Positions 17,351 through 26,255 of a DNA stretch of 64,000 nt are shown piece after piece. The number at the start of each line of letters is the position of its first letter. The stretch's first letter is position 1. The notes under the pieces are model-generated. The model made no database searches, was not told the DNA's origin, and was given only the letters and a program-made list of their open reading frames with translations. The stretch is taken from the NCBI GenBank assembly GCA_041776485.1, contig JBHBQE010000004.1:62001-126000 (forward strand). The letters run 5' to 3'. The translations under genes and the position numbers were made by a program. The stretch comes from JBHBQE01 sp041776485. Lineage in GTDB: Bacteria; Bacillota; Clostridia; Lachnospirales; Lachnospiraceae.

Positions 17351-19644
17351 CACATAAACCTTTTGAAATGGTCCTTAGTTTTTTCATCAAATGTAAACTG
17401 AACTTTTTTGGGCGGAAGCAGTGACAGAAGACCTTTAACCCTTTCATCGTCCACTTTTTCCTTGGATATTTCAAATATAATATTAGCAACATCCCTCATT
17501 ACAGCTGTGTCCCAGCCATATCTGGCGATCTCCTGAGTACCGAGTCTGATACCATAGCCTCTGAATAAATCCTTGTGCTTTTTATTTAATGTGATTCCCA
17601 GTCTAACCCCATTTTCATATATCCTATCCATAAGCTTCTTGTCCGTATATATAAATATCTGATGTGTATCAGAATACTTATCCGAGCTTCTCCCTATATT
17701 AAATCCTAACTTAATTAATTCCTCGCCTAAAGCATTTGCCAGCTCTACAATATGCTCCTGATATGCAGTTCCAAATACCTCAAACTCCACCAAAGAAAAC
17801 AACAAACTAACCTTTTGGTGCATTTGGGTATGCCTTATGTAAATGGGATTTATTGTTGTTTCCAGCCTGTCGTGCAAAAGCTTGTCATTTGTCATAATTA
17901 ATCCACAGGCCGGTCCCGGGAAGGTCTTATGAGTACCTCCGAACATAATCAAATTTTCACGAATATTAAGAGGATTTTCCACAAGTCCCGCTGCAATCAA
18001 TCCCAAAAGCTGACTTACATCATAAAGTAATGTGGCTTTATCACTAACTTTTTTTATATCAAAGGGTTTAATAATATCCGAAGGTGCAAGAAGCACATAG
18101 GGTATATTATTCTCCTCAATCTGCTTGTTAAGCATGGGATAATCTATGTCCTGATTTTCAAAATCAAAAGGTACCTCATACACCTTAAATCCAAGTCTTT
18201 TTGCAATAGGTATAACTGAAGCATGACCGCCCGCCTGTGCGTTTAATATAGTAATATTCTCACCAATTTTGCCGACAGCGGTAAGCACCATCATAAGGCA
18301 GTTCATCCCTGTAAGGGTTCTGGCGTCAGTATACCTTGCATTAAATATTTTTTCACATTGCTCAGATATCATTTGATAAAAGGGAAGTAAATAATTGCTG
18401 CCAATAAAGTTATCCTTTTCTATATAAGAATAAGTATTTCCTACAATATATCGCTCCTGAAATCCCATAGAAAGCGGCATATTTGAGAACTCTGATATTA
18501 TATTTTCCGCAGCACATAATGGTAAGGTTTTATCATAATAGGTGATAAAGCTTTCCGTTAAATTGGCAAGCTCCTGAATCATATCATCATATCGCTTTAT
18601 CCCTCCGATTTCTTCACCCCTCATCCTGCAAACATAGCGTTCCTGTTCATAGTTAAATGTAAAGCCTCTTGAAACATCCTCTTTGGATAAGGGCATAAAT
18701 CCCCTAAGACAATTTTCTCCTGTCCCAAGTCTGTCGGCAATTGACTTTATCAATTTTGAATGGGTATTGTCCATATAATCTGTATCGAACTCTCTTAAAT
18801 CCTCCAAGGTATCAAATTCATATATAACATTATTTTTTATACGCTTTATATCCATATAAAGGTCCTGCATATGTTCGTCCTGAATATCTGCCCAGAATTT
18901 ACCCATAGTAGATTTTTTGTTATATTCTCTGTCTAATATTTCCAAAAAATTTTTACTAAATCTCGGATTAAAATAAGCATATCCCAAAGTAACCCATGTA
19001 TCGCTCACCCCATACCCTGTATCCAGAATTCTATCATAACTATCCACTAAAACCCCGCGTTCATCTGTGCTTCCCTCTTTATATACTGTACAGTAATAGG
19101 CGTCCATCGCATATTTTTGGAATATATTTTCGCTAAAATATAAGTCTGCCGAAGTAATAATTGTACTGCCCAGAAACTCCCCTGCCGCATAAACACTTGC
19201 ATGATTATTTCTGGTTTTATAGGTGGAAGTATAAATTAATTTTACATTAAACTTTTCTTCTAAATATTTAAACTTCTCACTCATATAGCCTACAACAATT
19301 ATTATTTCCTCTATGCCCACCTCCATAAGCTGCTTTATCTGACGTTCAATTAATATCTCTCCCTTTACCGTAAGCAACGGCTTGGGACACTCAAAGCTTA
19401 GAGGAATAAATCTGGCGGATACTCCTGCTGCAAGAATAACAGCATTCTTTATCTCATGTTTACCTATGTAATCCATACCCTTTCCCGTTATATTACCCTT
19501 TTCCAAATAGCCCTGGTACTCAAGGTTTTTATATTCCTGCTCAATAACAGAATATGGCTTATATAAATTCCTGGAAAACCTTTTAACATCAAAAGATTCT
19601 CCGTTAAATATCAATAATAATATATCAAACATAATTTTATTCAT
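17350..19644 (-). CDS. Winged helix - LicC-like nucleotidyltransferase - SHMT-like PLP enzyme fusion
   Basis: 764 residues in three parts. Residues 1-65 look like a small winged helix. Residues 68-300 are a nucleotidyltransferase of the LicC/RmlA fold (AVILAAGVSARF, CPKPLL, and SADLYF at the metal site). Residues 345-745 are a PLP fold-type I enzyme of the serine hydroxymethyltransferase kind, with the lysine in GGTHKTFPGP. LicC makes CDP-choline from phosphocholine. In known phosphonate pathways PntC-type proteins fuse a similar cytidylyltransferase to an aminoethylphosphonate transaminase. A fusion to an SHMT-like domain suggests a different, perhaps aldol-type, step on the phosphonate before or after activation. 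Product and order are unknown. It overlaps licD-like 19641 by ATGA. Confidence 0.8.
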   Translation of the reverse strand: MNKIMFDILLLIFNGESFDVKRFSRNLYKPYSVIEQEYKNLEYQGYLEKGNITGKGMDYIGKHEIKNAVILAAGVSARFIPLSFECPKPLLTVKGEILIERQIKQLMEVGIEEIIIVVGYMSEKFKYLEEKFNVKLIYTSTYKTRNNHASVYAAGEFLGSTIITSADLYFSENIFQKYAMDAYYCTVYKEGSTDERGVLVDSYDRILDTGYGVSDTWVTLGYAYFNPRFSKNFLEILDREYNKKSTMGKFWADIQDEHMQDLYMDIKRIKNNVIYEFDTLEDLREFDTDYMDNTHSKLIKSIADRLGTGENCLRGFMPLSKEDVSRGFTFNYEQERYVCRMRGEEIGGIKRYDDMIQELANLTESFITYYDKTLPLCAAENIISEFSNMPLSMGFQERYIVGNTYSYIEKDNFIGSNYLLPFYQMISEQCEKIFNARYTDARTLTGMNCLMMVLTAVGKIGENITILNAQAGGHASVIPIAKRLGFKVYEVPFDFENQDIDYPMLNKQIEENNIPYVLLAPSDIIKPFDIKKVSDKATLLYDVSQLLGLIAAGLVENPLNIRENLIMFGGTHKTFPGPACGLIMTNDKLLHDRLETTINPIYIRHTQMHQKVSLLFSLVEFEVFGTAYQEHIVELANALGEELIKLGFNIGRSSDKYSDTHQIFIYTDKKLMDRIYENGVRLGITLNKKHKDLFRGYGIRLGTQEIARYGWDTAVMRDVANIIFEISKEKVDDERVKGLLSLLPPKKVQFTFDEKTKDHFKRFM

Positions 19645-20468
19645 TCCGTCACCTCACGTTCTCCGGGAAATTTCAGTCTAGAAACAGGATGGGTTTGTCT
19701 ATCAGCCTCCCCGGGGATTTCCATATAGTTTCCATACATAAATTCCAAATATTCCTTATAATCTTTGGAAGCTAAAAAACTATATCCCGAAAACTCCATT
19801 TCAATCACTTCCTCATACCACTTTCTTTTATATCCAAATACAGCATTTTTAGCCTGATAGGTAATACATTTTACCATACTGCTTTCTCGGCGATTTCTAT
19901 GATATATATATCGTCTATACTCCCTTTTTAAAACATGCTCCGGTATTCTGGAAAGAAGAGAATAAATAATATGGCTTATACCCTTTGTATTCTGCATACC
20001 CACAGGTGAATAAAATGCCTTTCTAAGCACAAACGAGTTAAAATTGCATATACACCTCATTGGATAAAATTCAGGAACAAAATCGCATACAAATATATCT
20101 AAGAATATTCCCTGACTGTAGGGCATATGCTCCTGTCCCTCCCGCAAAAAAAGGCTGTCCTTTCTTCTAAGCTTGCCGTATCCCCACCTATATCCTTTTG
20201 TTCTGTTTATATCCTGAAAGTAAAACCTTTCTCTATCAAGCTCCATATCCAAAACAGATATAAATCGCTCATATTGGCTTCTGTTCATTATCACATCTGC
20301 GTCATCATCCCATGGTATAAAGCCTTTATGGCGAACTGCTCCCAGCAGGGTCCCCCCATCGACGGAATAAATAATATTATGCTTTCTGCAGATTCTGTCA
20401 AACTCCTTTAACAGTTCCAAAAGCACTCCTTGCAGCTTTTTCAGTTTATTTTCATCTAAATATATCAT
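19641..20468 (-). CDS. LicD family phosphotransferase-like protein (copy 1)
   Basis: 275 residues. The LicD core is seen as GTLLGAVRHKGFIPWDDDAD near residue 43, which holds the metal-binding acidic cluster of this nucleotidyltransferase-fold family. LicD moves phosphocholine from CDP-choline to a glycan; FKRP and fukutin relatives move ribitol phosphate from CDP-ribitol. Beside nucleotide-activating enzymes for phosphonates it is the natural candidate for the transfer step. The start ATG overlaps the upstream FkbM gene (ATGA). A second copy lies at 22680-23618. Confidence 0.85.
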   Translation of the reverse strand: MIYLDENKLKKLQGVLLELLKEFDRICRKHNIIYSVDGGTLLGAVRHKGFIPWDDDADVIMNRSQYERFISVLDMELDRERFYFQDINRTKGYRWGYGKLRRKDSLFLREGQEHMPYSQGIFLDIFVCDFVPEFYPMRCICNFNSFVLRKAFYSPVGMQNTKGISHIIYSLLSRIPEHVLKREYRRYIYHRNRRESSMVKCITYQAKNAVFGYKRKWYEEVIEMEFSGYSFLASKDYKEYLEFMYGNYMEIPGEADRQTHPVSRLKFPGEREVTE

Positions 20469-21523
20469 ACGGCATAACCTATCATCCCCTGCAGCCCCAA
20501 TCCATAATGACGTATATAAAACCTGTATCCTAAATTAAATTTCGACAGAAACCGGGGAATCAAAAAAAGCTGCTCTCCTCCGCAATAATAAGACAGCTTA
20601 GGCTTATTCCTGTTAATTAAGCCATCTGCACCCCGCAGGGCCAAAAGATCTCCCCCATTCGTGGAAATCTTTATAAAGCTGGCTTTCTCTGCCGCTACAA
20701 TATTATCAAGTCGTTGGGTTTTTACCCTTTGGGGTGCATTTGGCATAATCGCACAGCTTTCTGATAAATCTCCCCAAAACTCTGAATATCCCTCTTTATC
20801 TGTGGCAGCAACATCAAGTGCACAGGCATTATTTAATTCACTGTAATATTCCCTAAGAATATTAAAATTAAGCTTATCCGGCTCTAATCCGATTATTTTC
20901 TTATATTTTCCCTTTGTCTCTCTGATAAAATTTTTGGTAGTATCCCCGGTGAATGCACCCACATCCACAAAGGTTTCCCTCTGCGTAAACTGCAAAATCT
21001 GCGGCTCTATAAGCTTATGCTCGGACCTTCCGTTTATACCCTCCCAAAGGCTGATATCCCCTGTTTTTGCCACATTAAAGAATGTTTTTACAGTATCCCT
21101 GCTTAATCTATCCTCCAATGCCAACAGCAATTTCTCAATTTCTTCCTCATATCCGCTGTAAAGCTCCAGATACCTGTCACCCTCCATAGCTGCCGGTATA
21201 AAAGGCACAATTCTCCCTTTATAACCATTTATCTTAAGCTGGTTAACAACCTCGTCTGCAAGATATACACAAACAAATACCGTATCTATTTTTTCCTTAA
21301 AATTATTGAAAAAATCCTCTGGACTTACTATGCCCTCCTTATCCCATAGTGCAGGATTATTGTCGATTACAAAGCTCGGTTTAATACTGCTTTTCCCATA
21401 ATCGGCAATCTTTCTTTTTGCTATGCTGCCTCCAACACCTGCCCCCCATAGAACAAACTCCTTTTTATCTCTGATAAGTCTGTCCATATTAAGCTCAAAG
21501 CATTCCTGCATTTTATTAGCCAT
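20465..21523 (-). CDS. FkbM methyltransferase with N-terminal Rossmann domain
   Basis: 352 residues. Residues 18-115 are the cluster Rossmann-like domain (FVLWGAGVGG, then SFVIDNN). Residues 175-345 are an FkbM-type SAM methyltransferase (TFVDVGAFTGDT, IGLEPDKLN, FIKISTNGGD). The usual FkbM KxDVEGxE is replaced by KISTNGGD, which removes the acidic pair and may affect catalysis or substrate choice. It overlaps both neighbours by a few bases. The likely role is methylation of a glycan or phosphonate intermediate; methyl esters of phosphonates and phosphoramidates are known decorations. Confidence 0.7.
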   Translation of the reverse strand: MANKMQECFELNMDRLIRDKKEFVLWGAGVGGSIAKRKIADYGKSSIKPSFVIDNNPALWDKEGIVSPEDFFNNFKEKIDTVFVCVYLADEVVNQLKINGYKGRIVPFIPAAMEGDRYLELYSGYEEEIEKLLLALEDRLSRDTVKTFFNVAKTGDISLWEGINGRSEHKLIEPQILQFTQRETFVDVGAFTGDTTKNFIRETKGKYKKIIGLEPDKLNFNILREYYSELNNACALDVAATDKEGYSEFWGDLSESCAIMPNAPQRVKTQRLDNIVAAEKASFIKISTNGGDLLALRGADGLINRNKPKLSYYCGGEQLFLIPRFLSKFNLGYRFYIRHYGLGLQGMIGYAV

Positions 21524-22580
21524 TATTATCCACCTTCAAAAAGCTCTCCAGAAAAACTTTCATTATATCTGTTGATCCGGTGGTAATTCTGATATAGTCC
21601 TTTAAAATGCCGCCACTATACCGGTGTACCAAAATTTTATGCTCTTGTTTTAATCGTTCTGTAATATAAGCGGGATCTGTTTTCGTTTTAATCAGACAAT
21701 AATTTCCTTTGCATTGAATATAACTGTATCCATGAAATGAAAGCTTATCCTCTATAAATTTTCTTCCTTCTCTCTCTTTTTGTATCATATCCTCTATGAT
21801 ATCTTCTCTATTAAGCAAAGCCTCCCCAAAAAGAAGCGCTATGGAATTAACATCGAATGTAAGCTTAGCTTTTTTCAGCACATTAATTAACTCCTGATTG
21901 CCGATAATGACTCCAAGCCGGAGAGCGGCCATTGCCATAAGCTTAGAAAAGGTACGAAGCAAAAGTACATTAGGGTATTTTAAAACCAATTCCATTAATG
22001 TATCATCACAAAAATAATGATAGGCCTCATCTATAATAACAATAGCGCCCTTTGCTTTGGCTCTTTTGATAATTTTCTCAGCTTCCTCTTTACTATAGGT
22101 ATCTCCCATAGGATTATTAGGATTTATCAACACTACAACACTTGTTTTATCATCTATTTCAGATATAATATAATCTATATTTAATTTTAAATTATCATTA
22201 TACTTAATGCCGTAATGCTGTAATCCCAAGATCAGGCAATTAATCCTATACATCTCAAAAGTCGGATCTACCGTAACCACTCTGCTTCCGGGCTTACCAA
22301 ATGTCTCAAGAATTGCTCTTATTCCTGAATCCGCTCCATTTACAGGTAAAATATTTTTTCCCGGTATATTTATATATTCAGAATATTTATTGATAAAATT
22401 ACCGGACTCCGGATAGGCAGACAAAAATTCCGAGGTAACTTCTGAAAGGGTTTTCTCAATAAACTCTGCAGGAAGCCCCAAAAGATTCTCATTCATATCT
22501 AAACGCAGAAAATCATACCTTCCCTCTGTCGGAAAGATACGATTTGTACTGTTAATATTCGGATTTATATAATATTCCAT
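21516..22580 (-). CDS. HisC/CobD-like class I/II PLP aminotransferase
   Basis: 354 residues of PLP fold-type I: VNGADSGIRAI for cofactor phosphate contacts, NPNNPMGD, the aspartate in VIIDEAYHYF, and the Schiff-base lysine in TFSKLMAMAALRLG near residue 215. Histidinol-phosphate aminotransferase and threonine-phosphate decarboxylase share this fold and bind phosphorylated amines. No histidine or cobalamin genes are near. In this cluster it may aminate phosphonoacetaldehyde to 2-aminoethylphosphonate or a related phosphonate. That is inference; a decarboxylase role is also possible. Confidence 0.75.
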   Translation of the reverse strand: MEYYINPNINSTNRIFPTEGRYDFLRLDMNENLLGLPAEFIEKTLSEVTSEFLSAYPESGNFINKYSEYINIPGKNILPVNGADSGIRAILETFGKPGSRVVTVDPTFEMYRINCLILGLQHYGIKYNDNLKLNIDYIISEIDDKTSVVVLINPNNPMGDTYSKEEAEKIIKRAKAKGAIVIIDEAYHYFCDDTLMELVLKYPNVLLLRTFSKLMAMAALRLGVIIGNQELINVLKKAKLTFDVNSIALLFGEALLNREDIIEDMIQKEREGRKFIEDKLSFHGYSYIQCKGNYCLIKTKTDPAYITERLKQEHKILVHRYSGGILKDYIRITTGSTDIMKVFLESFLKVDNNG

Positions 22581-22679
22581 GGAATTCCCTTTCCACCTTC
22601 AATCAATCTATTGACGGCGCTAACCGTAACTTTTTATTTAATTTGCAAAAAGATTTTGGTATTAAAATTAGAATAAATA

Positions 22680-23618
22680 CTACAAAAGAGAAAATACCTC
22701 CACATCTTTTTTGCCGGTTTTTTCCTTATATTCTGCCAAAGCCTCATCCTGTACCCTGTAAAACGGATAATCATGACCTATATCCTGAATTTTTACTTCA
22801 TAGTTTCCATAGTGTTTCCTAAGGATTTCATCATATCCACAGGGAACATTAATTTCTGTCACTTCAAATGGCATTTTTATTATTTCATAGGCTTCTTTTT
22901 TTGAAAAATAGTCTTTATTCTCATCCTGCCTGATTGCAATTCCCATAAAATCTGCATCCGCCTCCCTGTAGGTACCGCATATCCTATCTGCGAGAATTCG
23001 CAGTTGGTTAGGTATGTTCATTCCTCTGTTTATCTTTACCTTTGTCATTTTCTCAATATCATTTAAAAGCTTCCTTTGTACCCCATACTCAACTTCACCA
23101 TTTTCAATATTATTCGCAGCGGAACTTGCAATCATTATAAGCTGCTTATAAACATCAAGCTCCCCTTTATCCCTCGGCAAATAATCTACAGGGCATATAT
23201 CTATACCGCAGGCATACGGACATCCGTAATATTTATCCAGCATTTTTGCAGTATAATCAATGCTCGGATGGTTGACAACTCTGGTTAAATAATCCTTCAT
23301 GGATGTATCATTGTAAATATTAAAATGATAATACCCCTCGGGAAGCTCTTTAATCGCTTTCCTGATAAAGATCATATAATCCTCTCTTGGCATTATAACA
23401 TCTAAATCATCGTCCCATGGCACATATCCCTTATGGCGTACTGCCCCCAGCAAGGTTCCATAACCGGCAAGCCATTTTAAATTGTATTTATCACAAATAT
23501 CTGCAAAATCTTTCAACACTACAAGATTAGCCGCCCAGGCACGCTTCATCTTTTCATCAACAAAAAAGCCGTCTATTTTCTCGGCTTTAAAATAATCATC
23601 TGTAAACTTAAGCTCCAT
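22680..23618 (-). CDS. LicD family phosphotransferase-like protein (copy 2)
   Basis: 312 residues with the LicD block GTLLGAVRHKGYVPWDDDLD near residue 55. It is about 40 residues longer than the copy at 19641-20468 and has a CPYACGIDICPVDYLPRD insertion. Two LicD genes with several nucleotide-activating enzymes fit two activated groups or two acceptor sites. A 99-bp gap separates it from the aminotransferase downstream; no clear promoter is seen there. Confidence 0.85.
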   Translation of the reverse strand: MELKFTDDYFKAEKIDGFFVDEKMKRAWAANLVVLKDFADICDKYNLKWLAGYGTLLGAVRHKGYVPWDDDLDVIMPREDYMIFIRKAIKELPEGYYHFNIYNDTSMKDYLTRVVNHPSIDYTAKMLDKYYGCPYACGIDICPVDYLPRDKGELDVYKQLIMIASSAANNIENGEVEYGVQRKLLNDIEKMTKVKINRGMNIPNQLRILADRICGTYREADADFMGIAIRQDENKDYFSKKEAYEIIKMPFEVTEINVPCGYDEILRKHYGNYEVKIQDIGHDYPFYRVQDEALAEYKEKTGKKDVEVFSLL

Positions 23619-23661
23619 AGATACCTTTCTAGTTAAACCCTCCCCTAGTATATCGACAAAC

Positions 23662-25008
23662 CTACTCTAAAGGTTTATGATATTTGTTCATAAATAATTC
23701 CACGATATCAGCCATTGCTATAGATTCCTCAGCTGTTAATCTATAGCTGGAATTATCACTGTTATTTATTTTATTTACAAACTCACTTATCTCGTATCTT
23801 AATCCGTCCCCAATAAATTTAGGATCATATCTTTCGATTATCTCCTCATCCTCATAGCGAATTTCAAAATGATTGGTGAGCCACCATGGTGAAGGTGCCA
23901 ATATATATCCCCTTTCACCCGCAATAGTCAATGAGCCTTCACTTTTCACCGCCGTACCTGTCTTAACGGTAGCCATTGCATCCTCATATCTTATTTGGAT
24001 TTTGGTATAAATATCAATATTATTTTTATCAAATATAGAGTCAATAGATACGTCTGTAAAATTTGTCCCCAGCAGCCGTATCACAGGAAGAAGCGGATAA
24101 CCTCCATATTCTAAAAAAGACCCTCCATAAACCCTATCCACTCTTTCTCTGGATTTTTCGTAGGCTATTCTGGTAAAGCATGCCTCTACATCCCGAATTT
24201 TCCCTATGCGTCCGGACTTTGCAATATTTATCAGCTGAACAAATCCGGGACAATAGGCAGGCTTTATCGCCTCCATCAACACAACTTTCTTTTCCTCGGC
24301 TATATTATATAGCTTTTCCGCCCTTTTCCTTGTAAAGGTCATGGGTTTTTCACAAAGAACATGCTTATCTCTTAAAATAGCATTTTTTGCGTATTCATAG
24401 TGGGTTTCATGTGTACTTGCCACATAAACCGCATCTACATTATCTAAAAACTCATCAAAATTTTCATGATAGACTTTGGTATCTGTTTTCTCTGCAAATT
24501 CCTCTGTAGCCTCTCTAATGGGATTATAGGCGCTTACTACCTCAATTCCACTGACATATCTTGCCTCAGTAATGAACCTGGGTGCAATTCTTCCTGTTCC
24601 GATAATTCCCACCCTAATTATTTTGTGCTTTTCTCCTCTTAATTTACTTGATGATATATTCGGTGTTCTGGGAAGATAAACAACTTTACAAAAGGCATTT
24701 AAATAATCAAAACTGCCCTTCCAATCACTTCCAAGAGTAAAGATATCCACTTTATATTTCTGGATATCCTCCATTTTCTGACCCTCATGATCCTCAACAA
24801 TTATCAAATCGGCAAATCCGGTTTTCCTGACATTTTCAATTCTGGTGATAATATCGTCATTAGTATTAATCTTACCCCTAGACTCATCGTAATGATCTGT
24901 GGTAACTCCTACAATAAGGTAATCACCGAGAGCCTTTGCCCCCTTTAATATATTATAATGCCCCTCATGGAAAAGGTCATATGTGCCATAGGTTATAACT
25001 TTTTTCAT
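23662..25008 (-). CDS. TagD-like cytidylyltransferase fused to a Gfo/Idh/MocA oxidoreductase
   Basis: 448 residues. Residues 1-130 are a glycerol-3-phosphate-cytidylyltransferase-type domain (TYGTYDLFHEGHYN; HxGH catalytic motif). Residues 132-445 are an NAD(P)-dependent oxidoreductase of the Gfo/Idh/MocA family (VGIIGTGRIAPR for the dinucleotide, LCEKPMTF with the family lysine). The pairing of an activating enzyme with a reductase recalls Bcs1/TarIJ, which reduces ribulose-5-phosphate and makes CDP-ribitol. Here the reductase could make an alditol or reduce a phosphonate aldehyde such as phosphonoacetaldehyde, and the first domain would activate it with CMP. The substrate is not known. Confidence 0.8.
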   Translation of the reverse strand: MKKVITYGTYDLFHEGHYNILKGAKALGDYLIVGVTTDHYDESRGKINTNDDIITRIENVRKTGFADLIIVEDHEGQKMEDIQKYKVDIFTLGSDWKGSFDYLNAFCKVVYLPRTPNISSSKLRGEKHKIIRVGIIGTGRIAPRFITEARYVSGIEVVSAYNPIREATEEFAEKTDTKVYHENFDEFLDNVDAVYVASTHETHYEYAKNAILRDKHVLCEKPMTFTRKRAEKLYNIAEEKKVVLMEAIKPAYCPGFVQLINIAKSGRIGKIRDVEACFTRIAYEKSRERVDRVYGGSFLEYGGYPLLPVIRLLGTNFTDVSIDSIFDKNNIDIYTKIQIRYEDAMATVKTGTAVKSEGSLTIAGERGYILAPSPWWLTNHFEIRYEDEEIIERYDPKFIGDGLRYEISEFVNKINNSDNSSYRLTAEESIAMADIVELFMNKYHKPLE

Positions 25009-25055
25009 AAAATTATTTCCCCAACATTAATTCAATTCCTATTACGTGAAACTAC

Positions 25056-26222
25056 CTATGAAAGCTGTTCCCCCACAGGTATTCTTGTTTTATTGATTGC
25101 TACATGCCCGTTACAGTATCCGCACATTTTTAAAGCTCCGTTTTTATTAAAGCCCAGATTATACTCCATAATCTCTCTCTTTATGAGATGATCGAGGGGG
25201 GGGGGATTCCCCCTAAGATCAAACTCATCATCTCTCGTATCCACATCAAACAAAGCCTCATTGCTTGTCATACTATGTATACAATATACTAATTTGCCAT
25301 CTTTTACTATTCTACAGGGCATACCACAGGAATTAAACCTCTCCTCACTCCCGACCTTATCATACACCCTCTTGTGCCATCCCATATCAATCCAATAATC
25401 GGCGCTCACTATCTCATATTTTACATCCATATTTTCCAATGCAGAAATAGTCTTACTTACCTTTTCTTTCCATCCCTTCACTGTACTGTAATCACTTATC
25501 ATTGCAATACATCCATAATCCCTCATAGTCTCAAGGACACCTTTTGCAGATGGCACAATAGTACCGTTTGTGTCTAATACAAATTCTCCTATTTGTTTAC
25601 CGTAGTTTTCCATAGTATAGGATATATAGTTAACCATATCCTTATATAAAAATGCCTCCCCGCAGCCTATGCCCCACAGCTTAACAAAGTCAATTTTTGA
25701 AAAACATATATCAATATCTTCCTTTACCAAGCTCCACCGAACATTCCCCTTATTCTTAAAATACGGGAATGAGCCCATACACGACCTGCAGCGCAGAGTA
25801 CAATTATAGACCGCCATCACACCGCACTGCTCCAGCATTACCTTATTATGTCTATATGCCAAAAAAATATGTATATAATATTCCAGCCATTCACCATGAT
25901 GAAAAATATTTTCTCCCAGCCTCAGTCCTTTTAATTCCAGTTCTTTTAATACAATACCTGCATTTCTCTGTCCTAAAGCCAATATAACGACAGCTTTACT
26001 TTTGATGATGTGCTCTAAGGTTATTTGAGACGGAGAAATAATATTTCCGATTTGTGATTTTTCATCTCTGTCAATATATACTAATTTAGTATTCAGCACT
26101 GCCTGAGTAAGCTTACCCACACTTTTGCCGATTTCTCCACGACCGTATATATAAACCTTGTCTATATTCTCGAATTTTTTTCCGATTTCATCAAATTCAT
26201 GTCCGGGATTTGTCCACTTCAT
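25056..26222 (-). CDS. Radical SAM enzyme with N-terminal Rossmann domain (paralogue 2)
   Basis: 388 residues. Residues 15-110 are the Rossmann-like domain (VYIYGRGEIG, then VYIDRD). Residues 130-330 carry the radical SAM motif CTLRCRSC and KLWGIGCGE in place of the usual GGEP. The C-terminus has CGYCNGH and ends IPVGEQL, like its two paralogues. The protein begins MKWTNPGHEFDE, nearly the same as the adjacent paralogue 26256-27413 (MKWTNKGHEFDE), so the two arose by tandem duplication. A C10 tract (coding sense) at codons about 339-342 precedes the C-terminal Cys pair, so slippage would remove it. Confidence 0.75.
   Translation of the reverse strand: MKWTNPGHEFDEIGKKFENIDKVYIYGRGEIGKSVGKLTQAVLNTKLVYIDRDEKSQIGNIISPSQITLEHIIKSKAVVILALGQRNAGIVLKELELKGLRLGENIFHHGEWLEYYIHIFLAYRHNKVMLEQCGVMAVYNCTLRCRSCMGSFPYFKNKGNVRWSLVKEDIDICFSKIDFVKLWGIGCGEAFLYKDMVNYISYTMENYGKQIGEFVLDTNGTIVPSAKGVLETMRDYGCIAMISDYSTVKGWKEKVSKTISALENMDVKYEIVSADYWIDMGWHKRVYDKVGSEERFNSCGMPCRIVKDGKLVYCIHSMTSNEALFDVDTRDDEFDLRGNPPPLDHLIKREIMEYNLGFNKNGALKMCGYCNGHVAINKTRIPVGEQLS
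25196..25205. repeat. G10/C10 homopolymer tract in coding sequence
   Basis: Ten Gs on the plus strand (C10 in the coding sense) encode NPPPL in the radical SAM gene at 25056-26222. It is the longest G/C run in the window. The frame is open as sequenced. Confidence 0.95.
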
Positions 26223-26255
26223 AGATAACCTTTCATAAGCTGTAGTCTGATATGC

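Noticed and set aside
20352..20357. G6 run in the first licD-like gene
   Set aside because: Runs of six also occur in folA, ychF and rfbC outside the cluster, so six is background here.
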